Of a stretch of DNA of 64,000 bases, positions 1 to 8,125 are shown piece by piece. Below the pieces are notes generated by a model. It was not told the DNA's origin and made no database searches. It saw nothing but the letters and a program-made list of their open reading frames with translations. Position numbers and translations under genes: made by a program. Position 1 is the first letter of the stretch, and every line of letters begins with the position of its first letter. Source of the DNA: Rhodobacter maris (GTDB taxonomy: Bacteria; Pseudomonadota; Alphaproteobacteria; Rhodobacterales; Rhodobacteraceae); contig NZ_OBMT01000001.1 of NCBI RefSeq assembly GCF_900217815.1, positions 62,001-126,000 on the forward strand, written 5' to 3'.

Positions 1-555
1 GGCGGCCGGGCTCTCCCCCGCGGCGCGCACGGCAAGGCCCAAAGGCGTGCGGTAGAGCACGAAGGCGACGAGCGCGACGAGCGCGAAGGCGGCATAGGTG
101 AGCGGCGTTTGCGTGAAGAAGGCGCTGCCCAGCCCCGGAATTTCCGACAGGCCGGGGATCGGATAGGGTTGGAAGGCGGTGATTTTAGGGGGCGAGGAGA
201 CCTCGGGCAGGACCACGCGGTAGGTATAGAAGGTGAGCGAGGTGGCCAGAAGCGTGAGCCCGATGCCCACCACATGCTGCGAGAGCCCGAACGGCACGGA
301 AAGGAGCCCATGCAGCGCTCCGAGCATCATGCCGGTGGCAAAGGCCACCGCCACGCCCCCCCAGAGCGGCAGGCCCATGTAAACGGCGATCCAGCCCGCG
401 AAGGCGCCCGCGACCATGATCCCCTCGATGCCGAGGTTGAGCACGCCCGCGCGCTCGCAGATCAACTCCCCCATGGTGGCAAAGATGAGCGGCGAGGCGA
501 TGCGGATCGCGGCAGCCCAGAAGGCGGCGGAGGTGAGGATCTCGAAAATGTCCAT
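1..555 (-). CDS. ABC importer permease, second subunit (partial, nucleoside/BMP type)
   Basis: Inner-membrane permease of a nucleoside-type ABC importer. The gene runs off the left edge, so only the first 185 residues are visible. The motif ERAGVLNLGIEG near residue 30 is the hallmark of the second permease in BMP-type (NupC/YufQ-like) systems and is followed by several hydrophobic segments. Its ATG (553-555) shares one base with the TGA of the preceding permease gene, indicating translational coupling. Substrate is inferred from family (purine nucleosides or deoxynucleosides are usual); the sequence alone does not fix it. Confidence 0.9.
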   Translation of the reverse strand, partial: MDIFEILTSAAFWAAAIRIASPLIFATMGELICERAGVLNLGIEGIMVAGAFAGWIAVYMGLPLWGGVAVAFATGMMLGALHGLLSVPFGLSQHVVGIGLTLLATSLTFYTYRVVLPEVSSPPKITAFQPYPIPGLSEIPGLGSAFFTQTPLTYAAFALVALVAFVLYRTPLGLAVRAAGESPAA

Positions 556-1604
556 CAGTCCCTCACCACACGGAATTTGGTCAAAAGGATCGCCAGCACC
601 ATCATCAGGAGCGCCGAGGCGAGCATGATATCCGCGATATAGCTTGGCACGCCCAGCGCCCGGCTCATCGCATCGGCGCCAACAAAAATGGCCGCGACAA
701 AGAGTGCTGCGGCAACCACGCCGAGCGGGTGCAGAAGGGCCAGCATCGCCACCACGATGCCGGTGTAGCCATAGCCCGGCGACAGATCGAGCGTGAGCGA
801 GCCCTTGAGCCCCGAGACCTCGGAAAAGCCCGCAAGCGCCGCAAGCCCGCCCGAGAGGAGCGCGGTTTTCAGCACCACGCCCGTCACCGGCATGCCCGCA
901 AAGCGCGCGGCCTCGGCATTTTGCCCCACTGCGCGCATTTCAAACCCGAGCGTGGTGCGGGCGTTGACGATCCAGAGCGCAACGGCGGAGAGGAGGGCAA
1001 GCGCAAAGCCCCAATGCAGCCGCAGCCCCTCGACGATGCGCGGAAGCCGCGCCTCGGCGATGAGGCGGGCGGATTTGGGCCAGCCCATGCCCATCGGGTC
1101 TTTCAGCGGCCCTTCGAGCAAGTAGCTGACGAAAAGCAGGAAAATGTAGTTCAGAAGCAGCGTGGTGACGACTTCGTCCACCCCGAGCCGCGTTTTCAAA
1201 AGCGCGGGCACGAGGAGCAAAAGCGCGCCTGCAAGCATCGCGGTAAGCGCGATGGCGGGGAGGAGCAGCGCCGGGGGCCAGGGCAAAACACCGGTGCCGA
1301 GCACCGCGGTGACAACGGCGCCCGCGTAAAGCTGCGCCTCGGCGCCGATGTTCCAGAGTTTTGCCCGGAAGGCCACAGCCACGGCAAGCCCGGTAAAAAT
1401 GAGCGGCGTGGCGCGATTGAGCGTTTCCAGCAGCGCAAACTTCGAGCCCACCGCGCCCTTGACGATCGCGCCAAAGACGGCGAGCGGGTTGCCGCCCGCG
1501 ATCAGCGCCAGAACGCTCGCAACGAGAAAGGCGCCCAGAAGCGCCAGTGCGGGGGGCACAAGGCGGCGCGCAAGGCTGGGCTGGGCGATCGGTTCAAGAC
1601 GCAT
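555..1604 (-). CDS. ABC importer permease, first subunit (nucleoside/BMP type)
   Basis: First transmembrane subunit of the same importer, 349 residues, very hydrophobic throughout, with the WNIGAEAQL motif of BPD_transp_2 permeases around residue 80. An in-frame ATG lies 42 bases further upstream, but the ATG at 1602-1604 is preferred because it leaves only an 11-base overlap with the ATPase gene and starts directly before the first hydrophobic stretch (MRLEPIAQPSL). It sits in a four-gene minus-strand operon: binding protein, ATPase, permease, permease. The membrane channel role is known for the family; the substrate is inferred. Confidence 0.92.
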   Translation of the reverse strand: MRLEPIAQPSLARRLVPPALALLGAFLVASVLALIAGGNPLAVFGAIVKGAVGSKFALLETLNRATPLIFTGLAVAVAFRAKLWNIGAEAQLYAGAVVTAVLGTGVLPWPPALLLPAIALTAMLAGALLLLVPALLKTRLGVDEVVTTLLLNYIFLLFVSYLLEGPLKDPMGMGWPKSARLIAEARLPRIVEGLRLHWGFALALLSAVALWIVNARTTLGFEMRAVGQNAEAARFAGMPVTGVVLKTALLSGGLAALAGFSEVSGLKGSLTLDLSPGYGYTGIVVAMLALLHPLGVVAAALFVAAIFVGADAMSRALGVPSYIADIMLASALLMMVLAILLTKFRVVRD

Positions 1605-3141
1605 CCGCGACCCTCCCGAACCCCTCGCCCGCCATCCATTGGCCAAGCGCTTCGGCGCGCATCGTGCCGCGGGTAAAACCGGGGCTGAGCCGCCCCTCGG
1701 ACATCACATGGATCACATCGGACAGGGTCATGATTTCGTCGAGATCCTCGGAGATCAGGAGCACCGCCGCGCCCTCTTCGCGCGCCTCGGCCAAGCGGCC
1801 ATGGACATAGTTGACCGCGCCGATGTCGAGCCCGCGCACCGGTTGGTTGGCCAGAATGATGCGCGGCGCGGTCTCCAGCACGCGGCCAAGGATCAGCTTT
1901 TGCATATTGCCGCCGGAAAGCAGGCGAATCCGGGTCTCGGGGCCCGGGCAGCGCACGTCGTAGGTGGCAATGAGGCTCTCGGCCTGCGCCCGCGCCGCGC
2001 CCCAGCGCATCCAGCCATGGCGGGCAAAATCCTGCGCATAGGTCTCAAGCACGGCATTTTCGGTCAGGTCGAAATCGGCAATCGTGCCGGTGCGGTGGCG
2101 GTCTTCCGGGATGCGGCCAATGCCGCGAGCAAGAGCGCGGCGGGGCGACCAGTCGCCAACCGGCTCGCCCACGATCTCGAACTGCCCCGAAGCGGGCGCG
2201 ACGAGGCCCGAGATCAGATCGGAGAGCGCCTTTTGGCCGTTGCCGGAAACGCCTGCAAGCCCCGTGATCTGCCCGGCATGAAGCGTGAGATCAACCGCGC
2301 GCAGCCCCGGCGCCCGGCCCTCGCCCTTGGTCGAAACCCCCGCAAGCCGCAAAAGCGCGGGGCCCGCCGGGCGCGCCTCGATTTTTGGCGCACTGACCTT
2401 GCCGCCGACCATCAGCGCGGCAAGCTCCTCGCGCGAGGTCTCGGCGGTGGCGCGCTCGGCCACAAGCCGGCCATGGCGCAGCACGATGGTGCGGTCTGAA
2501 ATCGCCATCACCTCATGAAGCTTGTGCGAGATGAAGACGACCGAGAGCCCCTGCCCCACCGCCTCGCGCAGGGTCTTGAACAAAGCCTCGCTCTCTTGCG
2601 GGGTCAGCACCGCGGTCGGCTCATCGAGGATGAGAATGCGCGCCTCGCGGTAGAGCGCCTTGAGGATCTCGACGCGCTGGCGCTCGCCCACGGTCAGGCG
2701 GCCCACTTTTGCGGCAGGGTCGACGGCAAGGTGGAAACGGCGGGAGAGATCGGCAATACGCGCCTTTGCGGCCTTGGCATCAAGCCGAAGCGCGCCCAGC
2801 CGCTCGGTCCCCAGAACGATATTCTCCCAAACGGTGAGATTGCCCGCGAGGGTGAAATGCTGATGCACCATGCCCACGCCCGCATCAAGCGCGGCGCGCG
2901 GGTTGCCGGGCGGCAGCACCTCGCCAAACACTTCGACCGTCCCCGCATCGGCGGTATACTGGCCAAAGAGGATGTTCATCAGCGTGGTCTTGCCCGCGCC
3001 ATTCTCGCCCAGAAGCGCGATCACCTCGCCGCGGGCAAGATCAAAGCTCACATCGTCATTCGCGGTGAGCGCGCCAAAGCGCTTCGTTATGTTGGAAAGG
3101 CGCAGCACCGGCTGCGCCTTCTGATCGTGGGGGCCGGTCAT
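1594..3141 (-). CDS. ABC importer ATPase with two nucleotide-binding domains
   Basis: Energising subunit of the nucleoside-type importer, 515 residues, the usual size for RbsA-like double ATPases. The first domain has a full Walker A (GENGAGKTT, about residue 45), the signature LTVGERQRVEI and Walker B ILILDEPTAVL. The second domain has a degenerate Walker A (SGNGQKALSD) and the signature LLSGGNMQKL with ILANQPVRGLD in place of Walker B. This asymmetry is normal for nucleoside and sugar importers, where one site is catalytically weak. It lies three bases downstream of the binding-protein gene and overlaps the first permease. Confidence 0.95.
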   Translation of the reverse strand: MTGPHDQKAQPVLRLSNITKRFGALTANDDVSFDLARGEVIALLGENGAGKTTLMNILFGQYTADAGTVEVFGEVLPPGNPRAALDAGVGMVHQHFTLAGNLTVWENIVLGTERLGALRLDAKAAKARIADLSRRFHLAVDPAAKVGRLTVGERQRVEILKALYREARILILDEPTAVLTPQESEALFKTLREAVGQGLSVVFISHKLHEVMAISDRTIVLRHGRLVAERATAETSREELAALMVGGKVSAPKIEARPAGPALLRLAGVSTKGEGRAPGLRAVDLTLHAGQITGLAGVSGNGQKALSDLISGLVAPASGQFEIVGEPVGDWSPRRALARGIGRIPEDRHRTGTIADFDLTENAVLETYAQDFARHGWMRWGAARAQAESLIATYDVRCPGPETRIRLLSGGNMQKLILGRVLETAPRIILANQPVRGLDIGAVNYVHGRLAEAREEGAAVLLISEDLDEIMTLSDVIHVMSEGRLSPGFTRGTMRAEALGQWMAGEGFGRVADAS

Positions 3142-3144
3142 GGC

Positions 3145-4173
3145 TCAGGCAGATTTCGGCTCTTCGTCGTTGATCTCGACGGTGAAGCTGCCCGCCTTGA
3201 TCTCCTCGGCGCGCTTGCCGACGAGATCAAGCGCCTCTTGCGGGATCTTGCCTTCAAACGTGCCAAAGGGCGCGAGCGCGCAGCCGCCTTCCTTCATGAA
3301 GGAGAAAAGGCCGTAATCTTCGGCGGCAAAGGCGCCCGCGCGGATCTGCGCGAGGGCGTGATCAAGCGTCGGCTCGAAGTGCCACAGCGCCGAGGCAACG
3401 ACGGTTTCGGGGTAATCGGCCTGGGTGTCGATCACGTTGCCAATGGCCAGAATGCCCTTTTCCTTCGCCGCATCGGAGACGCCAAAGCGCTCGGCATAAA
3501 GCAGATCCGCGCCGTTCTCAATCATCGCATAGGCGGTTTCCTTCGCCTTCGGCGGGTCGAACCACGAGCCGATGAAGGCGACCTGGAAGGTGATCGCCGG
3601 GTTCACCTCCCGCGCGCCCGCCATGAAGGCATGCATGAGCCGGTTCACCTCGGGGATCGGGAAGCCACCGACCATGCCGATATTGCCCGCCTTGCTCATC
3701 GCCGCGGCGATGATGCCGGAGAGATAGGAGGCGTCCTGAATGTAGTTGTCGAAGGTGGCAAAATTCGCAAGCGACCCATCGGGTTTGAAGGAGGAGCCCA
3801 TCAGGAAGGCAACATCGGGATAGTCGGCCGCGACCTCGCGCGCCTCTTGCTCGACGCCGAAAACCTCGCCCACGATCAGATCGTAGCCGCCCTCGGCATA
3901 TTCGCGCATCACCCGCGGATAATCGGCATTGGCGGTGTTTTCCGAATAGGTGTAGTCGATCTCGCCACGCGCCTGCGCCGCCACGGCCGCCACGTGGATC
4001 CGGCTCACCCATTGCTGCTCGACCGGCACGGTGTAGATCCCCGCTACCTTGAGCTTTTTCGTTTCCTGCGCGAAGAGGCGGCCCGGTGCGGTACCGATCA
4101 GCGCGGCACAGGCTAGGCTCGACAGCAGGAAGGCACGCCGCGAGGGCGAGGGGAAACGGGTCTGGGCAGCCAC
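3145..4173 (-). CDS. BMP-family substrate-binding protein of ABC importer
   Basis: Periplasmic binding protein (BMP/Med family) that delivers the substrate to the neighbouring permeases. A GTG start at 4171-4173 is preferred because AGGAGA lies five bases before it; it gives 342 residues. An ATG-led extension to 4221 or 4284 adds residues unlike a leader. The N-terminus has a twin-arginine-like signal (SRRAFLLSSLACAALIG) ending near LFAQ. The mature part begins KKLKVAGIYTVPVEQQW and includes the conserved MVGGFPIPEVNRL stretch. First gene of the operon; the promoter must lie in the 4174-4640 spacer, but none is obvious. Confidence 0.92.
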   Translation of the reverse strand: MAAQTRFPSPSRRAFLLSSLACAALIGTAPGRLFAQETKKLKVAGIYTVPVEQQWVSRIHVAAVAAQARGEIDYTYSENTANADYPRVMREYAEGGYDLIVGEVFGVEQEAREVAADYPDVAFLMGSSFKPDGSLANFATFDNYIQDASYLSGIIAAAMSKAGNIGMVGGFPIPEVNRLMHAFMAGAREVNPAITFQVAFIGSWFDPPKAKETAYAMIENGADLLYAERFGVSDAAKEKGILAIGNVIDTQADYPETVVASALWHFEPTLDHALAQIRAGAFAAEDYGLFSFMKEGGCALAPFGTFEGKIPQEALDLVGKRAEEIKAGSFTVEINDEEPKSA

Positions 4174-4645
4174 GGGGATCTCCTGTCTTGGATGGGCGCA
4201 GTATGGCACGTCTTTGATCATCTGGTGAAACTTTTCGCAAGACCGGCGCCTTGTGCAGAGCCATGCCTCAAAAGCAAGCGTCAAGGCTCCAGGAGATCTG
4301 CTTGTTTCGGGTCACCTTGCGCAAAAATCAGGCAGCACAGCCGCGTTCCGCCAGAGCACCGCTGCAGGCCTCCGCCGCCGCTGCGCGACCTTGGTCCAGG
4401 TCGGGCGCAGAAAAAGCAAATACCTCAAGACCGGGGTCGATTCGAGGGCCCTTCACCGAAGGGATTACAATCCGGCCGGGGCCTTCCGGCTTGACCGGTT
4501 TTGCGGTCCGCTTGGCCTTTTCTCCGTTCTGGCACGCGCGCAACCACGACGCTCCCGGCTTTCGGTGCGCGAAAAAGAGCTTCGAACCGATGAAATCAGC
4601 TTCCTTTTCAAGGCATTTGATCCCTATCAGGGGGCAGAAAGGAAG
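4174..4645. other. Intergenic spacer, no gene recognised
   Basis: About 470 bases between the binding-protein gene and the tRNA-Thr 3' half. Overlapping open frames on both strands show no recognisable protein, and no RNA gene is evident. It should contain the promoter of the ABC operon (minus strand), but no clear -35/-10 pair stands out. GC-rich complementary runs near 4471-4530 could form a hairpin but lack a clean T tract. Confidence 0.5.
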
Positions 4646-4690
4646 TGGTCCCCCCCAGACAGGACCGAACCGCCGACCCACGGTTTACAA
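4646..4690 (-). pseudogene. 3' half of a split tRNA-Thr(UGU) gene
   Basis: On the minus strand this begins with the anticodon-loop bases TTGTAA, then anticodon-stem ACCGT, variable GGGTC, a T arm (GGCGG, loop TTCGGTC, CTGTC), an acceptor strand and encoded CCA ending at 4646. ACCGT pairs exactly with ACGGT of the 5' half at 6078-6115, and the acceptor strand complements GCCCCTA of that half except at its tip, where a single C appears replaced by GG. It is therefore the displaced and slightly decayed 3' half of one tRNA gene interrupted by the 1.4 kb insertion. It cannot form a tRNA alone. Confidence 0.85.
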
Positions 4691-4786
4691 GGAAGCCGAT
4701 CCGCAAGGCCATCATCTTGATTTTTATATGTTTTTCGCAAAAAATCGGACACCACGCAATTGCGATGCAATTGGCCAATGCGCGCG

Positions 4787-4859
4787 TGCCCGGTGAGGGA
4801 GTCGAACCCCCGACCCTCGCTTTACAAAAGCGCAGCTCTGGCCTCTGAGCTAACCGGGC
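4787..4859 (-). tRNA. tRNA-Thr (anticodon UGU), CCA not encoded
   Basis: All four arms fold. Acceptor GCCCGGT pairs with ACCGGGC, the D arm is GCTC/GAGC, and the anticodon arm has loop TTTGTAA (anticodon TGT at 34-36) with a weak first pair. The T arm GGGGG-TTCGACT-CCCTC contains one G-U pair. The discriminator base is A and no CCA follows. It differs clearly from the split tRNA-Thr around it, which encodes CCA, and lies within the insertion about 100 bases from the 3' junction. It probably supplies the UGU-reading threonine tRNA lost through the insertion. Confidence 0.9.
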
Positions 4860-5065
4860 GATCACGCCCCGACGATGTAGCAACTGCCGCGCGGCCGCGC
4901 AAGGCACACGCGAATCCCGCCCGACACTCCCTACATCGTTGCAAGCCCAAGCAACTGTTCGCCGCGAGAACCAATGGCGTTTGTTTCTTCTGCGTTTGCA
5001 ATGACCTACGTCCCCCTTACCAATGGAAACGTACGCTCGCAGTAAGTGCAGCACCGGGAGCAGCC

Positions 5066-5281
5066 CTGCTGAAATTACTTCGTTTCAGAAACGTCAAATC
5101 GTGGCAGGAGGCCGATCTCCAGTGCGGGAAGGTCACCGGGTTGTTTGGGACCAACTCCTCGGGCAAGACCAGCATCCTTCAATTCCTGCTGATGCTAAAG
5201 CAGACAAAGGATGGAACTGATCGAGGTATTGCTCTCGGTTTGAATAGAGATTTGGTTTCCTTAGGCTCAGGACTTCGGTAA
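5066..5281 (+). pseudogene. Truncated AAA-family ATPase (N-terminal fragment)
   Basis: About 70 residues beginning LLKLLRFRNVKSW are recognisable as the start of an SMC/RecF-like AAA ATPase. The strand-helix opening is followed by a Walker A, FGTNSSGKTS, near residue 30, then SILQFLLMLKQT and LNRDLVSLGSG. The reading frame stops just where the family (AAA_21/DUF3696-like, several hundred residues) continues. No ATG lies directly before it in frame and no later part of the gene is seen. Such ATPases often belong to defence or element-borne modules, which fits its place in the tRNA-inserted segment. Non-functional as it stands. Confidence 0.7.
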
Positions 5282-5589
5282 CGGGGCCGCCTCAGTCAAG
5301 CCGTTTTACGCACGCGCCGCCGCCCGCGGAAACGGGTTTTACCTCTTGTTCTCAGCAGCCATTCTGTTCGGCCCTTTTGTTCTGAGATCACCCCGGGTGC
5401 ATGCTTCGGTCCGTGGTCGGCGCAATGGCCGCCAACATGATGCTGGTTCAATGCAATTCCGGTGTGCCCATCTCATTGGCGTGCTCGACCGCGTCGGCAT
5501 CAGTCCTGACCACGGCATCACCGGAACCGCGTCCCTGAGGGGCCTCGAGGGCCTCCAATCAGGCCGACGACAGGTTGGAACGCAGGGCT

Positions 5590-5739
5590 TCAGGTCGCAT
5601 CGGGCACCTGAGTTTCAGTTCGGAAATCGGTTTTTTCGACCCACATCCGGTGCAGGATCACTGCGATGCGTCTTGCCAAAGCGACCATCGCTCGCTTCGC
5701 CCCACGGCGGCGGGCGAGCTTTGCGCCCCATGGGCGGCC
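5590..5739 (-). pseudogene. IS110-family transposase C-terminal remnant
   Basis: The minus strand encodes about 49 residues, including WGAKLARRRGAKRAM and ARRIAVILHRMWVEKTDF, the conserved tail of IS110/IS116/IS902 transposases. The frame is closed by a stop just upstream (around 5740), and no N-terminal DEDD domain is visible. Upstream sequence to about 5970 keeps short coding-like stretches in the same frame broken by stops. It is the eroded end of an insertion sequence, not a working gene. Confidence 0.7.
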
Positions 5740-6077
5740 TCAATCAATCACGGTCATCTGCGGCCACGTCCCGAGAGTCTCCGTGGAGTTGCGGCCCTTC
5801 CAGAATTTGCGATAGCGCCACGTCTTCGACCGCGCGCCCACTCAAAGTAAAGGTGGGATACCGGGCATCGCGATAGCGTGTCGCCTGCCCGCCGTCATGG
5901 CTCGTGCCGTCGAGCGCGCCCCGGTGTGAACTTGATCTCCTTCGTCGCCACGACGGGCCTCCATGCAATCAACCATGCAATTGCACAGTATGCACGAACC
6001 CGCACCACCAACCGGAGCTGTTGATTTTACCCAATAAATACTGCGTCAGCGGGCGTCAGTAGGGAGTGATGTGGGAA

Positions 6078-6115
6078 TTACAAAACCGTTGCTCTACCAA
6101 CTGAACTATAGGGGC
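6078..6115 (-). pseudogene. 5' half of a split tRNA-Thr(UGU) gene
   Basis: On the minus strand, 6115 to 6078 reads as acceptor GCCCCTA, D arm GTTC-AGTTGGTA-GAGC, anticodon 5' stem ACGGT and loop TTTGTAA (anticodon TGT at 6080-6082). The next bases, TTCCC, cannot pair with ACGGT, so tRNA sequence ends exactly after the anticodon loop. The matching 3' half is at 4646-4690. Its promoter presumably lies above 6115. Confidence 0.88.
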
Positions 6116-6414
6116 ACGTGGGGGACATCTAGACATGCGCTCTCCTTGGCGCAAGCGTCACCAGCGCGATCTTGTCCACCCCCCCATCAGACCGGACCTC
6201 TCCCCGGCTGTGGAGCATCGCCCGAAACGTCCGGCTTGAGGATGGGCCTCGCGTTCGGGGCCTTCATCCGCCACGTCTGCATCAACGCGAAAGGCTCTCC
6301 CGCCTGCAACGCCCCTCGATGCTGCCGTCGCGAGAAAAGCCCTCCGCAAGCGCTGCCAGAAGCGATTTGCCTCCGTCCGGAGGCCTCGTTATGGTTGCCG
6401 CGAGGAGACTGCCC

Positions 6415-7302
6415 ATGCATCTGGTTTTTCATCTCGGCGCCCATGCCACCGACGAGGAACGACTGATCCGCACTCTTGCGGCCAATCCCGCGGCAATGGC
6501 AGCCGCCGCGGCCCATGCGCCCGCCCCCGGCGCCTATCGCAAGGCGCTGCGCGAGGTGCTGATCGCGCTGAAGGGGCGCCCGGCCGACCCGGAGACGCAA
6601 AAAACCCTGCTTGCGGCCTGTGTCTCCGGCGCTCCCGGGCCAGTGGAGCGGCTGGTGTTCAGCTACGAGAATTTCCTCGCGCTTCCCGACCGCGCCATCG
6701 GCCCGGCCGGGCTCTACCCCGCGGCGGCCGACAAACTTGCGCCGCTGGCCAATCTCTTTCCCGGCGAGACCGTCGCCTTTCATCTCGGGCTGATCAATCC
6801 CGCCGTGCTGATTGCCGCGCTCCATGCCCGCCAACCCGGGCGCGATCTGGACGACATGCTCGTCGGGCATGCCCCCGAGACGCTGCGTTGGGGGCCGGTG
6901 ATTGCGCGCATGGCCGAGGTCGCAGGGCGCTGCGGCGCCACCTTGACCTTGTGGAACAACGAGGATCTGCCCCTGCTTTTTCCCGAACTGCTGCGGCGCC
7001 TTGCGGGGCTGCCCGACGCGGCGGAACTGGCGGGAGAACTGGCGCTGGCGGAAGAGGTGATGGAGCTTGAGGGCGTCAAACGGCTGCGCGCCTATGTGGC
7101 AAATCATCCGCCGCTTTCCGCGGAGCAGCGACGCAAGGTGCTCGTGGCCTTTCTCGAGAAATTCGCCCGCAGCGAAGCGATGGAGGCGGATCTGCCGCTG
7201 CCGGGCTGGACCGAGGCGCTGGTGGCGCGGATGGGCGCCGCCTATGAGGAAGACATGGCCCAGATCGCAACGCTGCCCGGAGTGGTGCTGCTGCGTCCCT
7301 GA
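6415..7302 (+). CDS. Conserved hypothetical protein
   Basis: A 295-residue protein of unknown function. The frame is open from 6172, but the start is set at the ATG at 6415: it has a GAGGAGA ribosome site seven bases upstream, and the sequence becomes orderly only from MHLVFHLGAHATDEERL. The opening FHLGAHATDE followed by several alpha-helical stretches resembles hypothetical proteins of Rhodobacteraceae that look distantly like sulfotransferases or P-loop folds, but no canonical P-loop is present. No signal peptide or membrane segment. It stands alone between the tRNA-Thr remnant and gapR; 6116-6414 shows no other gene. Confidence 0.7.
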   Translation: MHLVFHLGAHATDEERLIRTLAANPAAMAAAAAHAPAPGAYRKALREVLIALKGRPADPETQKTLLAACVSGAPGPVERLVFSYENFLALPDRAIGPAGLYPAAADKLAPLANLFPGETVAFHLGLINPAVLIAALHARQPGRDLDDMLVGHAPETLRWGPVIARMAEVAGRCGATLTLWNNEDLPLLFPELLRRLAGLPDAAELAGELALAEEVMELEGVKRLRAYVANHPPLSAEQRRKVLVAFLEKFARSEAMEADLPLPGWTEALVARMGAAYEEDMAQIATLPGVVLLRP

Positions 7303-7525
7303 GACTTTCCCTATGACAGCATTTGCGCCCGGTCCCCGCCCCGGAAGCATGCAAAACTTCACGTTTTCGCACATTCCGGCGCCTCAACGGCAGGCCCGTT
7401 TCAGGCAAAGCAGGGCCGCCTGACGGCGCGTCTCGGGACCAAGGGCTTGCACATTTCTTGCAAACCTGCGCCCTGGAAGCGCCTGAGGGACACAAAACCG
7501 CAGTTTTGCAACTTTTTGGCGTGGC

Positions 7526-7774
7526 TCAGGCCATTCCGAGGGCCGCCTTGTAGATATCGAGAATCGCTTCTTCCTCGGCGAGATCGTTCTTGTCGCGCTT
7601 GCGCATGGCGATAATCTTCTTCATCACCTTGGTATCGTAGCCGCGCGCCTTCGCCTCGCTCATCACATCTTTCTGCTGTTCGGTGATATCCTTCTTCTCG
7701 GCTTCGAGATGCTCGTATTGCTCGATGAACTGGCGTAGTTCGTCGGCGGCAACATTATAGGCGTCGTTGGGCAT
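7526..7774 (-). CDS. gapR: GapR-family nucleoid-associated protein (DUF2312)
   Basis: An 82-residue DNA-binding protein of the DUF2312/UPF0335 family. Visible are the conserved helices ELRQFIEQYEHLEAEKKDI, a run ending KARGYDTKVMKKII and the acidic tail EEEAILDIY. In Caulobacter, GapR forms a clamp around overtwisted DNA ahead of replication and transcription and stimulates type II topoisomerases; the same role is inferred here. Size is normal for the family. It is transcribed alone, away from its neighbours, with a spacer of about 220 bases downstream that shows no gene. Confidence 0.85.
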   Translation of the reverse strand: MPNDAYNVAADELRQFIEQYEHLEAEKKDITEQQKDVMSEAKARGYDTKVMKKIIAMRKRDKNDLAEEEAILDIYKAALGMA

Positions 7775-7909
7775 GGGGTCCTCGCTGGCGGTGAAGCCCC
7801 TCCCTAGCGCAGCCCCCCGCCGCCTTCAAGCTTCGGGGCAAGCACGGGATCATGGCGGCCTTGCCAAGCCGGGCGCAGGGCTGTAGCCGAAAGAAAAGTG
7901 GAGGACGGG

Positions 7910-8125
7910 ATGGAGATACTGATCTGGGCCGGGGCGGCCGTGTCGCTGGTGGGTCTCTTGGGGATCCTCTACTGCGCGACGCTGATCGCCAAGGCGAAAG
8001 GCGCGGGGCTTGACGACACCACCTTGCGCGACCGGCTGCGCCGGGTGGTGGCACTCAACCTCGGCGCCCTCTTCATCTCGGCGATCGGGCTGATGATGGT
8101 GGTGCTCGGCATCACCCTGCAATAG
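7910..8125 (+). CDS. Small two-helix membrane protein
   Basis: A 71-residue hypothetical membrane protein. ATG at 7910 is preferred to the GTG at 7898 because GGAGG precedes it at normal spacing. Two hydrophobic helices (residues about 2-24, ILIWAGAAVSLVGLLGILYC, and about 48-69) flank a short basic, polar segment. The layout is typical of small inner-membrane proteins of Rhodobacteraceae; no function is recognised. Its end overlaps the convergent FadJ-like gene by 14 bases. Confidence 0.6.
   Translation: MEILIWAGAAVSLVGLLGILYCATLIAKAKGAGLDDTTLRDRLRRVVALNLGALFISAIGLMMVVLGITLQ

Larger units (their letters stand above)
4685..6083. mobile_element. Decayed element inserted in the tRNA-Thr(UGU) anticodon loop
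   Basis: The segment is bounded by a six-base direct repeat (ttacaa on the plus strand, 4685-4690 and 6078-6083) that corresponds to the anticodon loop TTGTAA of a tRNA-Thr whose 3' half lies left and 5' half right. Inside are a complete tRNA-Thr(UGU) of different sequence, a truncated AAA ATPase and an IS110 transposase C-terminus. The remaining stretches (5282-5589, 5740-6077) hold no intact gene. Anticodon-loop insertion is a known habit of tyrosine-recombinase elements, but no integrase survives, so the element is best read as a deleted remnant. Confidence 0.75.

Noticed and set aside
4760-5065. Upstream extension of the truncated ATPase frame
   Set aside because: This part crosses the tRNA-Thr gene on the other strand and reads as a shadow; ATPase-like sequence begins near 5066.
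4685-6083. Group I or other self-splicing intron in tRNA-Thr
   Set aside because: Anticodon-loop introns do occur, but this segment contains an entire second tRNA, an ATPase fragment and a transposase remnant, has no recognisable intron core, and the 3' exon acceptor is altered.
6172-6414. Extending the hypothetical protein at 6415 upstream to 6172
   Set aside because: The added 81 residues are Arg/Pro/Ser-rich and disordered, and a good ribosome site is at the ATG at 6415.
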